Assembly: GCA_003427395.1 (NCBI GenBank) | Contig: BFEA01000180.1 | Location: forward strand, 1,653,816 to 1,712,412 | Length of the DNA stretch: 58,597 bases | Direction of reading: 5' to 3' | DNA from: Chara braunii | Taxonomy: Eukaryota > Streptophyta > Charophyceae > Charales > Characeae | Shown: positions 9,565 to 20,593 of the stretch, piece by piece | Position numbering within the stretch: the first letter of the stretch is position 1 | Layout: every line of letters begins with the position of its first letter | Translations under genes and position numbers: made by a program | The notes under the pieces: generated by a model | The model's input: only the letters and a program-made list of their open reading frames with translations | Told to the model about the DNA's origin: nothing | The model's database searches: none

Positions 9565-10587
9565 TGAAAGAGTCAACGAGAACTTGAGAGAGGCGCCTGC
9601 CAGCATTGATTACCCTGGATTCCAAGGGATTGACTGAGCAGGACTTTATGAGAAATTCTTGAGAAAAAGTATGAGGGAGTACATTTGGAGGCAGCAGAGG
9701 CAGAGATCCACGAGCTCAGGGCGCAGACGGCCAACCAGACCGCTATCATCCAGGAGATGAGACGACGACTTCAGGATGTGGCAACGAGGATGGAAATGGG
9801 CGCACCTACTAAGGCGGTAGATTGGACTGAGAGCAGTCGTTATGGCATTCAGGGAGAGTCAGTGCATGGGTTATTTGGGCAGTCGTCTGCAGCGGTCCGT
9901 CCCAAGAACAAGGTCATCCTGGAGCTAGAGGAGGCAAAGGCAAAGAGGAAGGGAGAGAAGGAGGCCTTTGAGTTCAAGGCACCTACAGAGCTTGTCACTG
10001 AGCCTATAGTTTCTTCAGAGTCAGCGACAGAGATAGCCCACAGACATCTGTCAGCGAGCCTGCACTTGGGTCGAATGAAGGATCCATGGATGTGCTCGTC
10101 GAGGTGGTCAGTGCTATGCAGGAAGGAGCAGGTGCACTTATGCCTGAGTAGGGAGTGGATGCCTCTCGAGAGGGAGAAATTGTGGTTGCGAAGTAGAGTG
10201 TCTATGAGGGCAGACCCTAGAGGTTAGATACAGCTGAGTACAGGCCTAAGGGAGTTGGGATGCAGATAGAGCCGAATACTCAGGAGTTGGAAGCTAGACC
10301 TGAGGAGTCTATGGGTATGCCCCAGTATCATCAGGTGGCCAGAAAGAGCAGGATCTAAGAAGAAGAAGAAGAGGGGCCGAAAATCAGGTGGCTTATCGTG
10401 CTTCTTTTGCAAGAAGGGGGAGTATAGAGTCTTACAGTGTCCGAAGTTTTTGAAGGACAAGGCAGTAGGGAAAGTCACTGAGAGTGGTGGACAGATGTTT
10501 GACAGACAGGGTAAAGTGGTAGAGTGGACTGATGATGGGGGTAGAGAGCAATTATATAGGCAAAACCAAGAGGAGATGAGTGACTAG
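9565..10587 (+). pseudogene. Ty3/gypsy-type gag remnant with zinc knuckle
   Basis: A decayed gag polyprotein, the structural protein of retrotransposon particles. The frame from 9685 begins with a coiled-coil-like helix (EAAEAEIHELRAQ, then IIQEMRRRLQDVATRMEMG) and a charged stretch (ELEEAKAKRKGEKEAFEF). Frameshifts follow near 10040 and 10230. The last segment, 10378-10587, has the nucleocapsid knuckle CFFCKKGEYRVLQC (C-x2-C-x4-H-x4-C with the His replaced by Tyr). After it come PKFLKDKAVGK and DRQGKVVEWTDDGGREQLY, then TAG. No protease, reverse transcriptase or integrase follows; a non-coding domain does. The first 150 bp are duplicated at 38445-38608. Confidence 0.75.
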
Positions 10588-10929
10588 GGACTCGTTCGCC
10601 TATATGTTGTTTTATACATTCCTATTTTTTTTAGGTTGAGAGAGAGTGTGCATTTTTAGAGTTAGGAACTTGTCTTATCTTTTGTTTATGATTTCTAGGT
10701 TCAGATTTTGGCACGTACGCTCAGTGATGTGACATATGTATAGTAAGATTATTTTTCTTCTGACTCCTGAGAGTCAGGGACAATTCTGATTTTGAGTACA
10801 TTTTTAACAGTGTGTTTACCTTTGTATTATATTAGGAGTGATTTTACTCAGTCTGACCAAGACTATGGATCTGTACCATTATTTGTGTTTTGGATGAGAC
10901 ATCTCATCCCTAAAGGTATATTGAATTGA
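10588..10929 (+). other. Link between gag and conserved internal domain
   Basis: A/T-rich, no ORF, not matched elsewhere in the window. It joins the gag stop to the internal domain shared with the 44629-58597 element. Confidence 0.5.
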
Positions 10930-12170
10930 GATATTACATGAGACTATTTCCTTGTATATGACGGTCACAATCACTCTCACATGTGTGGTTTTATCCTGAT
11001 GTATGATGACTCTGTGTGAGAAATGTATAAGAAACATTTTGTATACCGTGTGTTTTGTGAATGTAAATGGACGTATGTAACTGTCTACTCTTCGATATAC
11101 ATGTGCGACCTGCCTACGGGCGGATGATAGGGCTGGGTATAAGCGGAGGAAGTGTAGTCTGTTTTTGGGAAGGATGTGAGAATCCTAAGGGATTTATAAG
11201 TCTTCGAGGTCCGAATGCTTACCATGCCAAATATTTATTGTTGTGTTGTGATGAGAACCCATAAGTTGGTCTTTCAAGTGCTGAGTGGTTTTATGGTAGA
11301 GACACCTTCAAGAGGGAAGGTGATTATTTGTTCATCTGAAGACTCATCTTCAGTAGAAAATGTCTTAAAAAGGTCGTGTGAAAGCTTATCCGAGAGAGAG
11401 AGGAATGACTGGGAGACCTAATGAGTGAGACCTCCTTCAGATGGAAGACCGTTAAAAAATTTAATGGCATGGAAAACTGATTTGAAAGATAAAATTTTAC
11501 GAGAAGGACCGAGTTTTGTTTGACCATTGGTGAAATTTTGGAGGTCGCAAGAGTGATTTATTTGCGAGATGTCATTAAGATGTGTGACCTCCTTACTCTG
11601 ATCAAGTTCGAAGGTCACGACCTTGTGAATCTGGCGGTGATTTTGTTTTGTGAATGTGGGGAGGATACTATGTTCCCTGTGTTGTCCCATTGAGAACTGG
11701 TAAATGTCTTTCATGTGTGATAGACCTTTGCATAGTCCTGCTATAGGTCTGAATTGCCGCGACACACCGTCCAGCCACTTGTGGTAATTTTAAACCATTT
11801 TCAGGAATACCAAGCTAACAGTAAAGTTTAGCATTACTGGGGCACAACTCCTTGTATTGGTTGTTGATCGGCGTAACCTGGCAGCAGGCTCACGTCTCAC
11901 CAAAGGAGTAAAGACTTAAAGGGGTGTGGCCACCCAGGAGGATTTTACTTCATGCGGGATGTTGTTGGGATAAGATTCAATTCAATTGAGTCTTCTTAAG
12001 AGTCCTAATTGAATGTTTATCATGAAAAAGCCTATCGTGGCGTAACCTGCGAGGGCACTACCTCTAAAATAACAACGCGGTGAACCGTCGATCTGGCTCG
12101 ATCACCCAGACTATGGTGGGTCGAGATGAAGACTTGAGCTTCCTCTACTAGCGTGCAAAAAAGGTCTAAG

Positions 12171-12211
<41 letters not shown>

Positions 12212-12627
12212 GAGTGTGAAAATTGTTAAAAGGAAGGCAATAATGCCTTCAAAGGTCTCGAGTAGGGTCCGCATCCCTAGTTATGGCCCTGCTTGCAGGG
12301 TGGAGACTAAATGAGACACTTAACGAGAAACCTGTGTCCTAGAGAAACCGGTGTTTCTCTAGGACAAAGGGAAGAGGACGATTGAGAGGGTCGCTGGAAC
12401 TTATGTTATAGTACGTATGTTAGTATCCCGACGTCTTAGTGTCAGGACAATGGAGGTCCATGTTAAAACCCTGATAGCATATAGTTGTGTTTGACATGGA
12501 TTGATGGAGGCCTCTAACCAGAGTCTGTCGGCTAATCGGATTGGTACCTTTCTCGTCAGCATTTTGAGTTTAAGTGAACTGATAGCTTCTTGATCCTGCG
12601 ATCCTCGCTTAATATGGTCCGGTAAGT
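10930..12627 (+). mobile_element. Non-coding internal domain of giant-LTR element 1
   Basis: About 1.7 kb that aligns collinearly with 55400-57107. Well-preserved blocks include CACAATCACTCTCACATGTG, AAAGACTTAAAGGGGTGTGG with CCACCCAGGAGG, and GATCACCCAGACTATGGTGG. Both copies carry a (TA)n run at the same place (12173-12207 here). Frames are short and not conserved between copies, so the domain is not protein-coding. It ends at the start of the 3' LTR and contains the tRNA-Asp-like fold at 12402-12481. Confidence 0.85.
12402..12481 (+). ncRNA. tRNA-Asp-like sequence in internal domain, copy A
   Basis: The seven bases TATGTTA pair fully with TAGCATA 67 nt later, like an acceptor stem. Inside are an anticodon-like arm GTCTT-AGTGTC-AGGAC showing GTC (Asp) and a weaker T-arm around TTAAAAC. 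It is homologous to 56871-56951. The fold is about 8 nt longer than a normal tRNA, so it is tRNA-like rather than a tRNA gene. Confidence 0.5.
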
Positions 12628-12638
12628 TGTCGGTGCGA

Positions 12639-12656
12639 ATACCCTTACAAGGGTAT
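12639..12656. repeat. LTR-terminal 18-bp palindrome
   Basis: ATACCCTTACAAGGGTAT, an 8-bp stem with a 2-nt loop, lies 11 nt inside the LTR start. It is identical at 44640-44657 and 57119-57136, although surrounding bases have diverged. Confidence 0.9.
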
Positions 12657-12954
12657 CCGCCTTGGCGACAGAAAATAAGTTTGGCTTAGGATTTGAGTGC
12701 ACCATGCGAGTCGCGACCGTGTCTTGAGTACATTGACTGAATGGCTAACTAGAATAGAGAGTGTGTGGGCACGCAAATTTAAGGCGTGCGTAATCTCTTC
12801 TCCCTTACGAACCATCGTATTCGAACCACGGAGGTTTGACGACATGGATCTACTGGGCGACCAAGGCGCAACTTTTTTATCGCTTCGGGAGGCCGCACGC
12901 TGCATAGTACCGACTTATATAAGTGTCCGATAGTACTACGCTCAGCCTTGGGCC

Positions 12955-13010
12955 TGGTACTAATGGTTACAGTGTTGGACTGTTATTCAAGAGATTCAGG
13001 GATCGAGGCC
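12955..13010 (+). promoter_or_regulatory. Pol III A- and B-box pair inside the LTR (tRNA-Asn-like)
   Basis: TGGTACTAATGG fits the A-box consensus at 11 of 12 positions, and GGATCGAGGCC (13000-13010) fits the B-box at 10 of 11, with the boxes 33 nt apart. Between them TTGGACTGTTATTCAA resembles a tRNA-Asn(GUU) anticodon arm. The homologous LTR at 45109-45164 keeps both boxes while the spacer has changed. Confidence 0.55.
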
Positions 13011-15369
13011 AGCGACGACAACACAAGAGTATTGGAATAGCGCAAGGAAGTCGAGGAGGGGGGTTGAATGCCTTACGGGGCTATCTGTCTTGGTTTTGCC
13101 CTCAGGGGAGTTGGGACGGTGCCAGCAGTTCCCTGCCATTGTCAGGCAGTCTCTGACGATTAAAGTTTTATAAGTATTTTATTACTCATGGCAGTCGAAG
13201 ACCTTGAGCGTGCGCCTCTCTTTGGCTGACCTACGGGCTCCTGCACGTTTGGGGTGCTAGCGAAATTCCTTTATCCCACCTATCTTGAAAAACACGGATC
13301 AAGGAATTCAACGTGCATATGAGACGACGGGTGGTTAGCCCACGCGACAAAAGAAACCTGAGTGGCGGGGGCACCGTCGACCAGACTGTGATCTGTTGTG
13401 AGAGGTTTGAGTGTGCATGTCTGTAGGGGCCGGAAGGATGGTGAACTATGCCTGGGTAGAGTGGGTCAGGACACAATGGGGAGGTTGCTGCAGCGGCTGG
13501 TCACATGGAACCGTCTCCCCTTCGGTCCTCAAAGTTCGTATTTGAATATTTGTTACTTCCACCAAGATCTACTCTGGGACCCACCTCACTTGGGCTTACG
13601 CTTTAAGTTGCAGCAGGCCCACGCCCCCCCGCTCTTTGAACCACGGCGACCGTGCATGGGTTGCATATCTCAGCCCCATTCGTTTTTCGGGGCTGACTGA
13701 ATTGGCAGATGAGTTGCTATACACTCCTTAGCGGATTTCGACTTTCATGACCCCGTCCTTCTGACTGGGTTGGCGTGCAGTGGGTGCAGGCTTGGACCAA
13801 AGGCACTATGGTAAGACTCACGGTGTTGCTGCTGCGTGCATCGGTCGTAGGATGTGGGTATAGGCAAAAGACTAATGGAACTGTCTAGTAGTTTGTGCCT
13901 ACCGAAGTTGGCCAACGAGCACACCTGGTTGCGCGAGGCGCTGTCGGACTAAGAGGGCACGAAGGCAGGAGAGGCCAGCGAGAGGAGGCTAAATCTAGGC
14001 GCAGTTTCATGTGGGTGCATTTGGGAGAAAGGGAACGACATGGGGAATCCGCAGTCGTGGCCCGGTAGCCAGAAGAACATATTCAGTTTGTTTATACTAT
14101 TGCTTAATTTACGATCGATAGAGTTGCGTTAAGCACTATCGGAGGAAGGAAGGACGATGACACGGAAAAACGGTGATAGTGAAGACGAAGATGGTGACGG
14201 AGAGGAAGGCTATCTCACTCGTTCGCTAATGTTATCGAATGGGGAAAGATACGAGGTAATAGTTTTTGGGCATCGCGAGTGCAACGGTCACGTTAGTCTT
14301 GGCGTTAGAGTAGTAGGATTAGAGTTAGAGAAAGGTTGGATTGCGTGGAGTAGTCGGAGATAGGGACGAGGAGAAAAACTCGGATAAGAAGTTTGAATGA
14401 TTCGGTCGTTTCTAGACCGATTTTAGTCGTTCAAAGTGTTTTTTGGACGTTCAGATGGCGGCGAATCGCATGGTATAGTCGGACCTGGAGATGAGCTAGT
14501 GGGGGAGGACAGAGAAAAGAAAAGTTGTGCACGGAGGTAGCATGAAAGGAGATATGGAACAAGGAGAGAGTCGGTATTTTTGCATGATCCTTGGTGGAAT
14601 CGAGCAAGAAGAGTTGTAAAGTAGGAGGTTCGAGGTTGGGCGAATCCAATGGTGAACCCAGATTCCGAGGTTGTTGGTTGGTTTCTGCGTTGCAGGTAGG
14701 GAGGACCACGCGGAGGAGTTCAGGATTGTGCAAGTATACCAATGTACCTAGCCGTTTTCTAGTGAAATATTCATTTCAATTTTGTCATCTTATTGACTCG
14801 AATAGCCTCGCCCTACCTTTTTGTGTATACGATGGGTAGTGGTATACGCCCCATGCTTTGCGTAGCGATATATCTCCCTCAATCTAGGGAGAGGTTCATT
14901 CTGGTTTCGTGCATCCTATCGATCAAAGTAGCCTTCCTCTAACTCTCTACACGTAAGGTCGGGGCAGCATAATATGTTTCCATATTTTCGTGTTCGATTT
15001 TGCTCGTCGTTTCGGTGGAAGTGACATGAGATCGGGCGAAGGGACTAAAGACTTACCTGTTATCCGAAACATTGTTCATCTCAACGATAAAAGTGACCTT
15101 TTTCTATCTGTCTGCGGGCGGGGCTGTGAACTGGCGATGTAAGCTTCTACGTTCCAGTGAAAGTTTCACTCCATTTTTGCATATCCGTTTGCGTACGTAG
15201 CAGAAAGCAGTTATCAAATTGTGTCCCAGCAGGAGTGTAGGTGCATGGGCCGTGTGTTCGGGAGAAAAAACTAGGAGATAGGCGCTTACGTCGGTGGACT
15301 AGTGATGCGGGGTGAACCAGAAGTGGAGTTACGATGCTAATCTGCACAATAGCGAGTGTAGGCGGCCAA

Positions 15370-15453
15370 CGACAAACAGTGGACGAGCATCGACCGACAG
15401 TGGACGAGCATCGGCCGACAGCGGACGAGCAGCGGTCGACAGAGGACGAGTGG
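15370..15453. repeat. 21-bp tandem repeat, four units
   Basis: CGACCGACAGTGGACGAGCA plus T, four times with a few substitutions. The period is seven codons, so an open frame runs through it, but the surroundings are LTR sequence. Not shared with the other LTR copies in the window. Confidence 0.85.
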
Positions 15454-16080
15454 TGGAAAGGCAAAAGCGAGAGAGAGAGAGTGGGAACTCGCGAAGGGCC
15501 ATACTACCTTCCCTGCTTATTCGATTCGTTGACCAACGAGTTGCTTATCCTATCGATCGGGGCAACACCAGTTTAGCCATAGGGGCTTGGAGATTTACTT
15601 GCGGGGCGGTACGCTGGTCGTTCCAACGATGAAGTAGCGGAGAAGTGGATGCGGGATAAAAGATTTGCTTGCTGGTCGGTGCATTACTCATACTGACAAT
15701 GAAAGTAGCTTCCCCACTATATCTTTGCGAGCATGACTGGGAAAGCAGTGCATATACCCCATCATTTAGCGGAATATTTCTTCTCGCTGTGCACAGTGGC
15801 AGGATGCTTAGTTGGACGTATGCTTGAAACTGTCGGGTTGCAGATGTGAGCTCGAGCACGGCGACTAAGAGTTTTCTGATCACATCTACGGTCGACCGCT
15901 AGGAGAAAAGAACAGAAGGAAGGGTTGAAGAGGGAGTGCTCTTGATGCGGTGCAACTGCTATTATATGAGAAGAAACTCACTGTTGTGTTGAGCTTGCTG
16001 CTGCGCCATCATCATCCGCTGCCCCTCGTGCTAGATGATCCAGCGCGTTGCAGCTGCTCCCATTTACCGTGCATCACTGT

Positions 16081-16159
16081 GCACGGTGTGAGGGCGTGTT
16101 GAGACTAAGTATTATATCGTTGTGCACGATGTGAGGGCGTGTTGAGACTAAGTATTATA
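16081..16159. repeat. 42-bp tandem duplication
   Basis: Two adjacent copies of GCACGGTGTGAGGGCGTG-TTGAGACTAAGTATTATA with a single mismatch in the first ten bases. Local duplication within the LTR. Confidence 0.85.
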
Positions 16160-16584
16160 CACTACCACAACATTTTGCAGCTACGTGTGAGTGTTGCGCG
16201 GGCGATATTTTGTTGAGCTTTTTGCTAAGTTACCTCCGATTTGGCATGTTGTGTATCGACGACGGATGAGGAGCACGAGGACTCAGAGGAGTGGTTAGAC
16301 CGCGAAGGGGAGTCTATGTTGTAATTTGGGAGTTCATTAGGAGGAGCTGTTCTGACAATTTGACTTCGTTTGACCAAGCTGTTGCATTTTATGCCATCAT
16401 TGCGAGGCCCTCGGGCGTATTAAGGCAACAAGGCCCTATCCTGGGAGTTGAGTTTGTCCCCCTCCTATATCTCGCGAGTCTGAAACCCCTTATCTTCTAT
16501 CCTTCTTACTCTAAGTTTAGTCTTATTTTGAGAGGAAGGCGACAGGCGGGATTGCAACCCGTAGGACCGCAACAAGACTCTGTG

Positions 16585-17507
16585 CACTGATAGTTAAGAA
16601 CCACCTGAAATTTCAGAATAAAAGATTTTGAAGTGGTCTGAAACCATTGAAATGGTCTGAAGGCACTTCTAGTCATTTCATAAGTTGCGAGTGGTTTGGA
16701 GGACAAGTTTTATTTTTTTTATTTTTATTTTTTTTTTGCCTGTTTTTTCGGCCACTTCAAGTCATTTCAGGAATTTCAGGTGGGGATCTGAAACCACCGT
16801 AATGACCTGAACTGGTTGAAGCTTCTGAAAGGGGTTTCAGGTACCCCTATCCAAATGGTTGGATGGGGGTACCTGAAACCTTTTTCAAAAGTTTCAGCCA
16901 CTTCAGGTAATGGGGGTACCTGAAACCTCTTTCAGAAGTTTCAGCCACTTCAGGTCATTTCAGGAATTTCAGGTAGGGAGCTGAAACCGTTGAAGTGGCT
17001 GAAGCTTCTGAAAGGGGTTTCAGGTACCCTCATCCAACCCTTTGGATGGGGGTACCCGAAACCCCTTTCAGAATCAGCCACTTCAGGTCATTTCAGGAAT
17101 TTCAGGTCGGGACCTGAAACCACTGAAGTGGCTGAAGCTTCTGAAAGCGGTTTCGGGTACCCCCATCCAACCATTTGGATGGGGTTACCTGAAACCGCTT
17201 TCAAAAACTTCAGCCACTTCAGGTCATTTCAGGAGTTTCAAGTGGGGACCTGAAACCGCTGAAGTGGTTGAACCTTCTGAAAGGGGTTTTTCGTACCTCA
17301 TCCAACCATTTAGATAGGGTACCTGAAACCCCTTTCAGAAGCTTGAGCCTCTTCCGGTCATTTCAGGAATTTCAGGTGGGGACCTGAAACCGTTGAAGTG
17401 GCTGAAGCTTCTGAAAGGGTTTTCAGGTACCCCCATCCAGCCATTTGGTGGGGACCTAAAGTGGTTGAAAGTGACATGTAAATGGTATGTGTTGTTAACC
17501 ATCTCTC
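16585..17507. mobile_element. hAT-like fold-back element made of tandem palindromes, copy 1
   Basis: A 923-bp insertion in the LTR, flanked by the perfect 8-bp duplication ACTCTGTG (16577-16584 and 17508-17515). The uninterrupted site is visible in the related LTR around 43465-43490, which reads through GACTCTGTGGGGAGTC. Ends: CACTGATAGTTAAGAACCAC on the left and, read inward from the right, GAGAGATGGTTAACAACAC, an imperfect ~20-bp terminal inverted repeat. The interior is a tandem array of ~134-bp units, each an inverted repeat with arms of about 45 bp (for example 16991-17036 with 17043-17084, and 17124-17170 with 17175-17221). No transposase is encoded. 8-bp duplications are characteristic of hAT elements. 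Confidence 0.8.
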
Positions 17508-17866
17508 ACTCTGTGGGGAGTCTGCCCACCGATTGTTGGAGCTCTCCCGGAACTCAGGGGGATTTCTGAAGGCAGGGAACTGAGAGGTAACCATTGCTTT
17601 CCCGCTATAAACCCAGTTATGACCCCTATTTGTACTTCTTGCTATGGTTTGACTAAGTATACTGCCTGCATCCCTACTCTGACTTTATGTTTGACTTTCA
17701 TGATACAAACCAGACTTAATAAATGAATATTTGTGCAATTTCAGTTTCAATTTTTTTTTTGTTGACTGAAAGCAGATTGTAAAAAAAGATTGCGTCTGAA
17801 GGAAAGATGGAAGAAAGGTTGTATTGCTTGTATCTGACTGGGTCAACCAAAGGCTGGGAGAGTCTC

Positions 17867-18571
17867 CATAAGATTGGAGGGGACCCAGTGCTATATTTAT
17901 TTTCGATTGCCCGAAGGACCAGACAGGTTCCCATAAGATTGGGTGGTCTGGTTGCTTTGACTTACGAGGGCTACATGTGCTTAATTTTCAGGGACCAAAC
18001 ATTTTTTCATAAGATTTGATGACCTGGTTGCCTTCTTTCTTTGAGTTTTCTTATGTTTTGTTAGTTTCTGAAAAAAAGTTGGGCATATTCCATAAGATTG
18101 GATTAGCTTGACTTTCTTGTTTTATTATGAGGGGGATTCAAGCAAAGGACTGGACATATTCCCATAAGATTGGGTGGTCTGGTCCGGAGCCGCGCACATG
18201 CTGGAACCAAAGAGATAAATTTGTTTATATTTTTACATTACTCTACTTATGAACAATTTAGTCAGACATTTTTTCATAAGATTGGATGGTCTGACTATGA
18301 CTTATTATCAACTGAAAAGAGTGTGAATTAAGAATAAATTTGAGGTAAGAAGGGTCAGGTTGAACCTTGATCTAAGATGATTGGTTCAGTCATATGTTAC
18401 CTTAAAAGACTAAGCGCAGACAGTTGTATATAACTTGGATACTTAAACAGTTCAGGGGACTATGTTGGACAGCCTAGTCATATGCCCGAGGAAGATAAAC
18501 GTTGTAGTGCTTGTGTTTGTGTATATTCAATGATTGAGCTAGATAGGTTTCCATAAGATTGAATGGTCTAG
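17867..18571 (+). repeat. LTR motif array CCATAAGATTGGGTGGTCT, seven copies
   Basis: A 20-bp motif recurs at about 17867, 17931, 18007, 18091, 18161, 18275 and 18552, spaced 65-280 bp. The minus-strand LTR at 42360-43140 has about eight copies, and the LTR at 48331-48735 has three (as CCATAAGTTTGGGTGGTC). It lies upstream of the TATA-like box, where LTR transcription-control sequences are expected; a regulatory role is inference. Confidence 0.85.
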
Positions 18572-18859
18572 CCTTACGCCTTATATAAGCTGGGTATAAG
18601 GGATAAATCATTGAAAGACTACAAACTATTGTTCAACCAAGTTGATTTGGGGTTGGTGAGAGTATTTACCATTATGGTTTGACGTTGCATATGACTTTGT
18701 GAGATCACAACTTAGTTTGAGTTTCAGTTTGATAGGTAGTTGTTTTGGATATTCGCCCAGTGCTAGAGCTGTAGGAGTAAGTATCAATTCCTGCATTTTC
18801 TAAGCTAAGTTTATTTTACTTAGGTCAAATTCTGCATTTTCTGAGTTTTTTTTGTTATA

Positions 18860-19440
18860 CTTGGTCTTGTATAAATCTTGGTAAGCCAATTTCACTACGG
18901 AAAGCGCTGCCGAAATTTCTACAAAACCTGGGAGTTAGTCAGATTTTGACTTTTCAAAGTTCAACTTGTCTAAATTTCATATATGGCTTAGTAAAGTTCT
19001 GGAAAGTCTCATTTTCTAAAGGGAGTGTTACCCAAACTTTCACTAATTCAGGGAGTTAAACAAAATTAGACTTTGGAAAGTCAAAGTTATTTTTAGATTT
19101 TTGAACTTAGTTTTGTATAAATTTTGGAAAGCTACTTTCTCTATAGGAAGCGCTGCCGAAATGTTTGCAAATCTAAGGAGTTAATTAAATTTTGTCTTGA
19201 CTGAACTCAAGTTTTACTACGAATTCTTATTTGATTTAGTATAAATCTGGGAAGTCGACTTTTCTAAAGGAGATGCTTCCAAAGTTTTTACTAATTCAGG
19301 GAGTTGGACAAAACTTGACTTTTTCAAAGTTTGATATCGTTTTAATTTTCATATTTAAGCTAATATAAATACTGAAAAAAAATATTTTTTCTACGAGAAG
19401 CACCGCCAAAAAATTTTTAATTTAGAGGAGATAGATTATA
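18860..19440 (+). repeat. ~120-bp tandem units in the LTR
   Basis: Five degenerate units, each with a block like GGAAGCGCTGCCGAAATTT (or AAAGGGAGTGTTACCCAAA) followed about 25 nt later by GGGAGTTAGACAAAA and an A/T-rich segment. The same array is at 49028-49600, and two units are left at 41830-42080 (minus). Confidence 0.85.
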
Positions 19441-19700
19441 TTTCAACAGATGGCAATACTAACAATCCACTCTGTATGGGGGAGATTCTGCCAAAGGTCT
19501 ACCTTTCTTTGGACATTGACTTAGGGGCAGACTTAAACTTAGTTGGCAGATAGTTTTGAGTTAGAAGGTGTTATGGAGGTTTCTTCTCCATACACTGATG
19601 GTTTAGCTTGGGCATTGACTTGTCTTATGATACAGACCTTCTTTGGACGTATGATTCAGAATTTGGGTTAGATTCAGATTGATCCCACGAGGATCATCTT

Positions 19701-19719
19701 CTGCTATCACTGATAACAG
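19701..19719. repeat. 19-bp LTR palindrome
   Basis: CTGCTATCACTGATAACAG, one base short of the perfect palindrome CTGTTATCACTGATAACAG at 49861-49879. It lies just after the 120-bp array in both LTRs. Confidence 0.75.
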
Positions 19720-20593
19720 GTCGGTTGTCAATTTGTCGGTTTATGACTCAGCTCCAATCCACTCTCGTTACCGTTGTCTTTAACCCTGGTGGTTTTTATT
19801 GTTTTATTAAGGTTTTCACCCAAACTTTTATTGAATGGCCATTTAACCCCAAAGGTGCTGAGTATTTATTCTGGAAGGTTGGACAAAGGTTAGGGCTTGC
19901 ATGGCTAAAGCAAGGGGTATGAGTATAGAGAAGGGTTGAAGTTGACCCTGTGTAGTGTACTAGTGTGTTGACTCGTGGTTGACTCTTTGATATGATTGTA
20001 GGTATGTCTGTGCTTCGGACCTTGGATTTGACTATTTGCGATTACATACATACATATGGCTGAGAGAAGCCTCACTATGACTGTGAGAAGTGATCGTCCT
20101 ATTTTTATAACCTTCATTTATATATATACATATTAATGCTTTGAATGTTCGCGTGGCCTATAGTGCCCATACTTAATGGTTTAATTGAGGCTAAGATTGA
20201 GAGAGGAAAGGAGATTCCCCTCCTTTACCGTTTTTGCTTTTTAAAGTTTCTTGGTCGGACGTTGGTCGTGGGCCTGGATTCTAGGTCCTTGTCCAGGACA
20301 TCCTAAGTCTTAGACTCCTCGCGGAAGGGATCACCCCTCACGCAGAGCCTATTTACCTTGCCCACTGAAACACTAAGCCTAAGGGCCAAAGGTGCCGTGG
20401 GGCCCGAACGATTGTTCCTTCAACCGTGCAATATCGTGAAGGGCGCGACCCTCACGATACTTCGAGACTGACACTTGAGTGTCATAAGCGATACTCAAAT
20501 TCACGAAGGACAACTCGATTATGGGTACTACATAGTACGTCATCATTGTGACTGCTTGCGCATTCATGCATTGCTAGTCGATATGAGTAGCAA

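Larger units (their letters stand above)
7841..9721. repeat. TE module copy 1, duplicated at 36736-38608
   Basis: About 1.88 kb matches 36736-38608 in the same orientation with only scattered substitutions and small indels. It contains the unidentified minus-strand coding-like stretch, a MITE, a plus-strand LINE tail, a minus-strand LINE tail and the start of a gag fragment. Here it runs on into gag (to 10587); in the other copy the match stops abruptly at 38608. Confidence 0.95.

Noticed and set aside
17867-18571. Possible CRISPR array from regularly recurring 20-bp motif
   Set aside because: Spacing is irregular (65-280 bp), copies are degenerate, and the motif lies inside an LTR of a eukaryotic genome.
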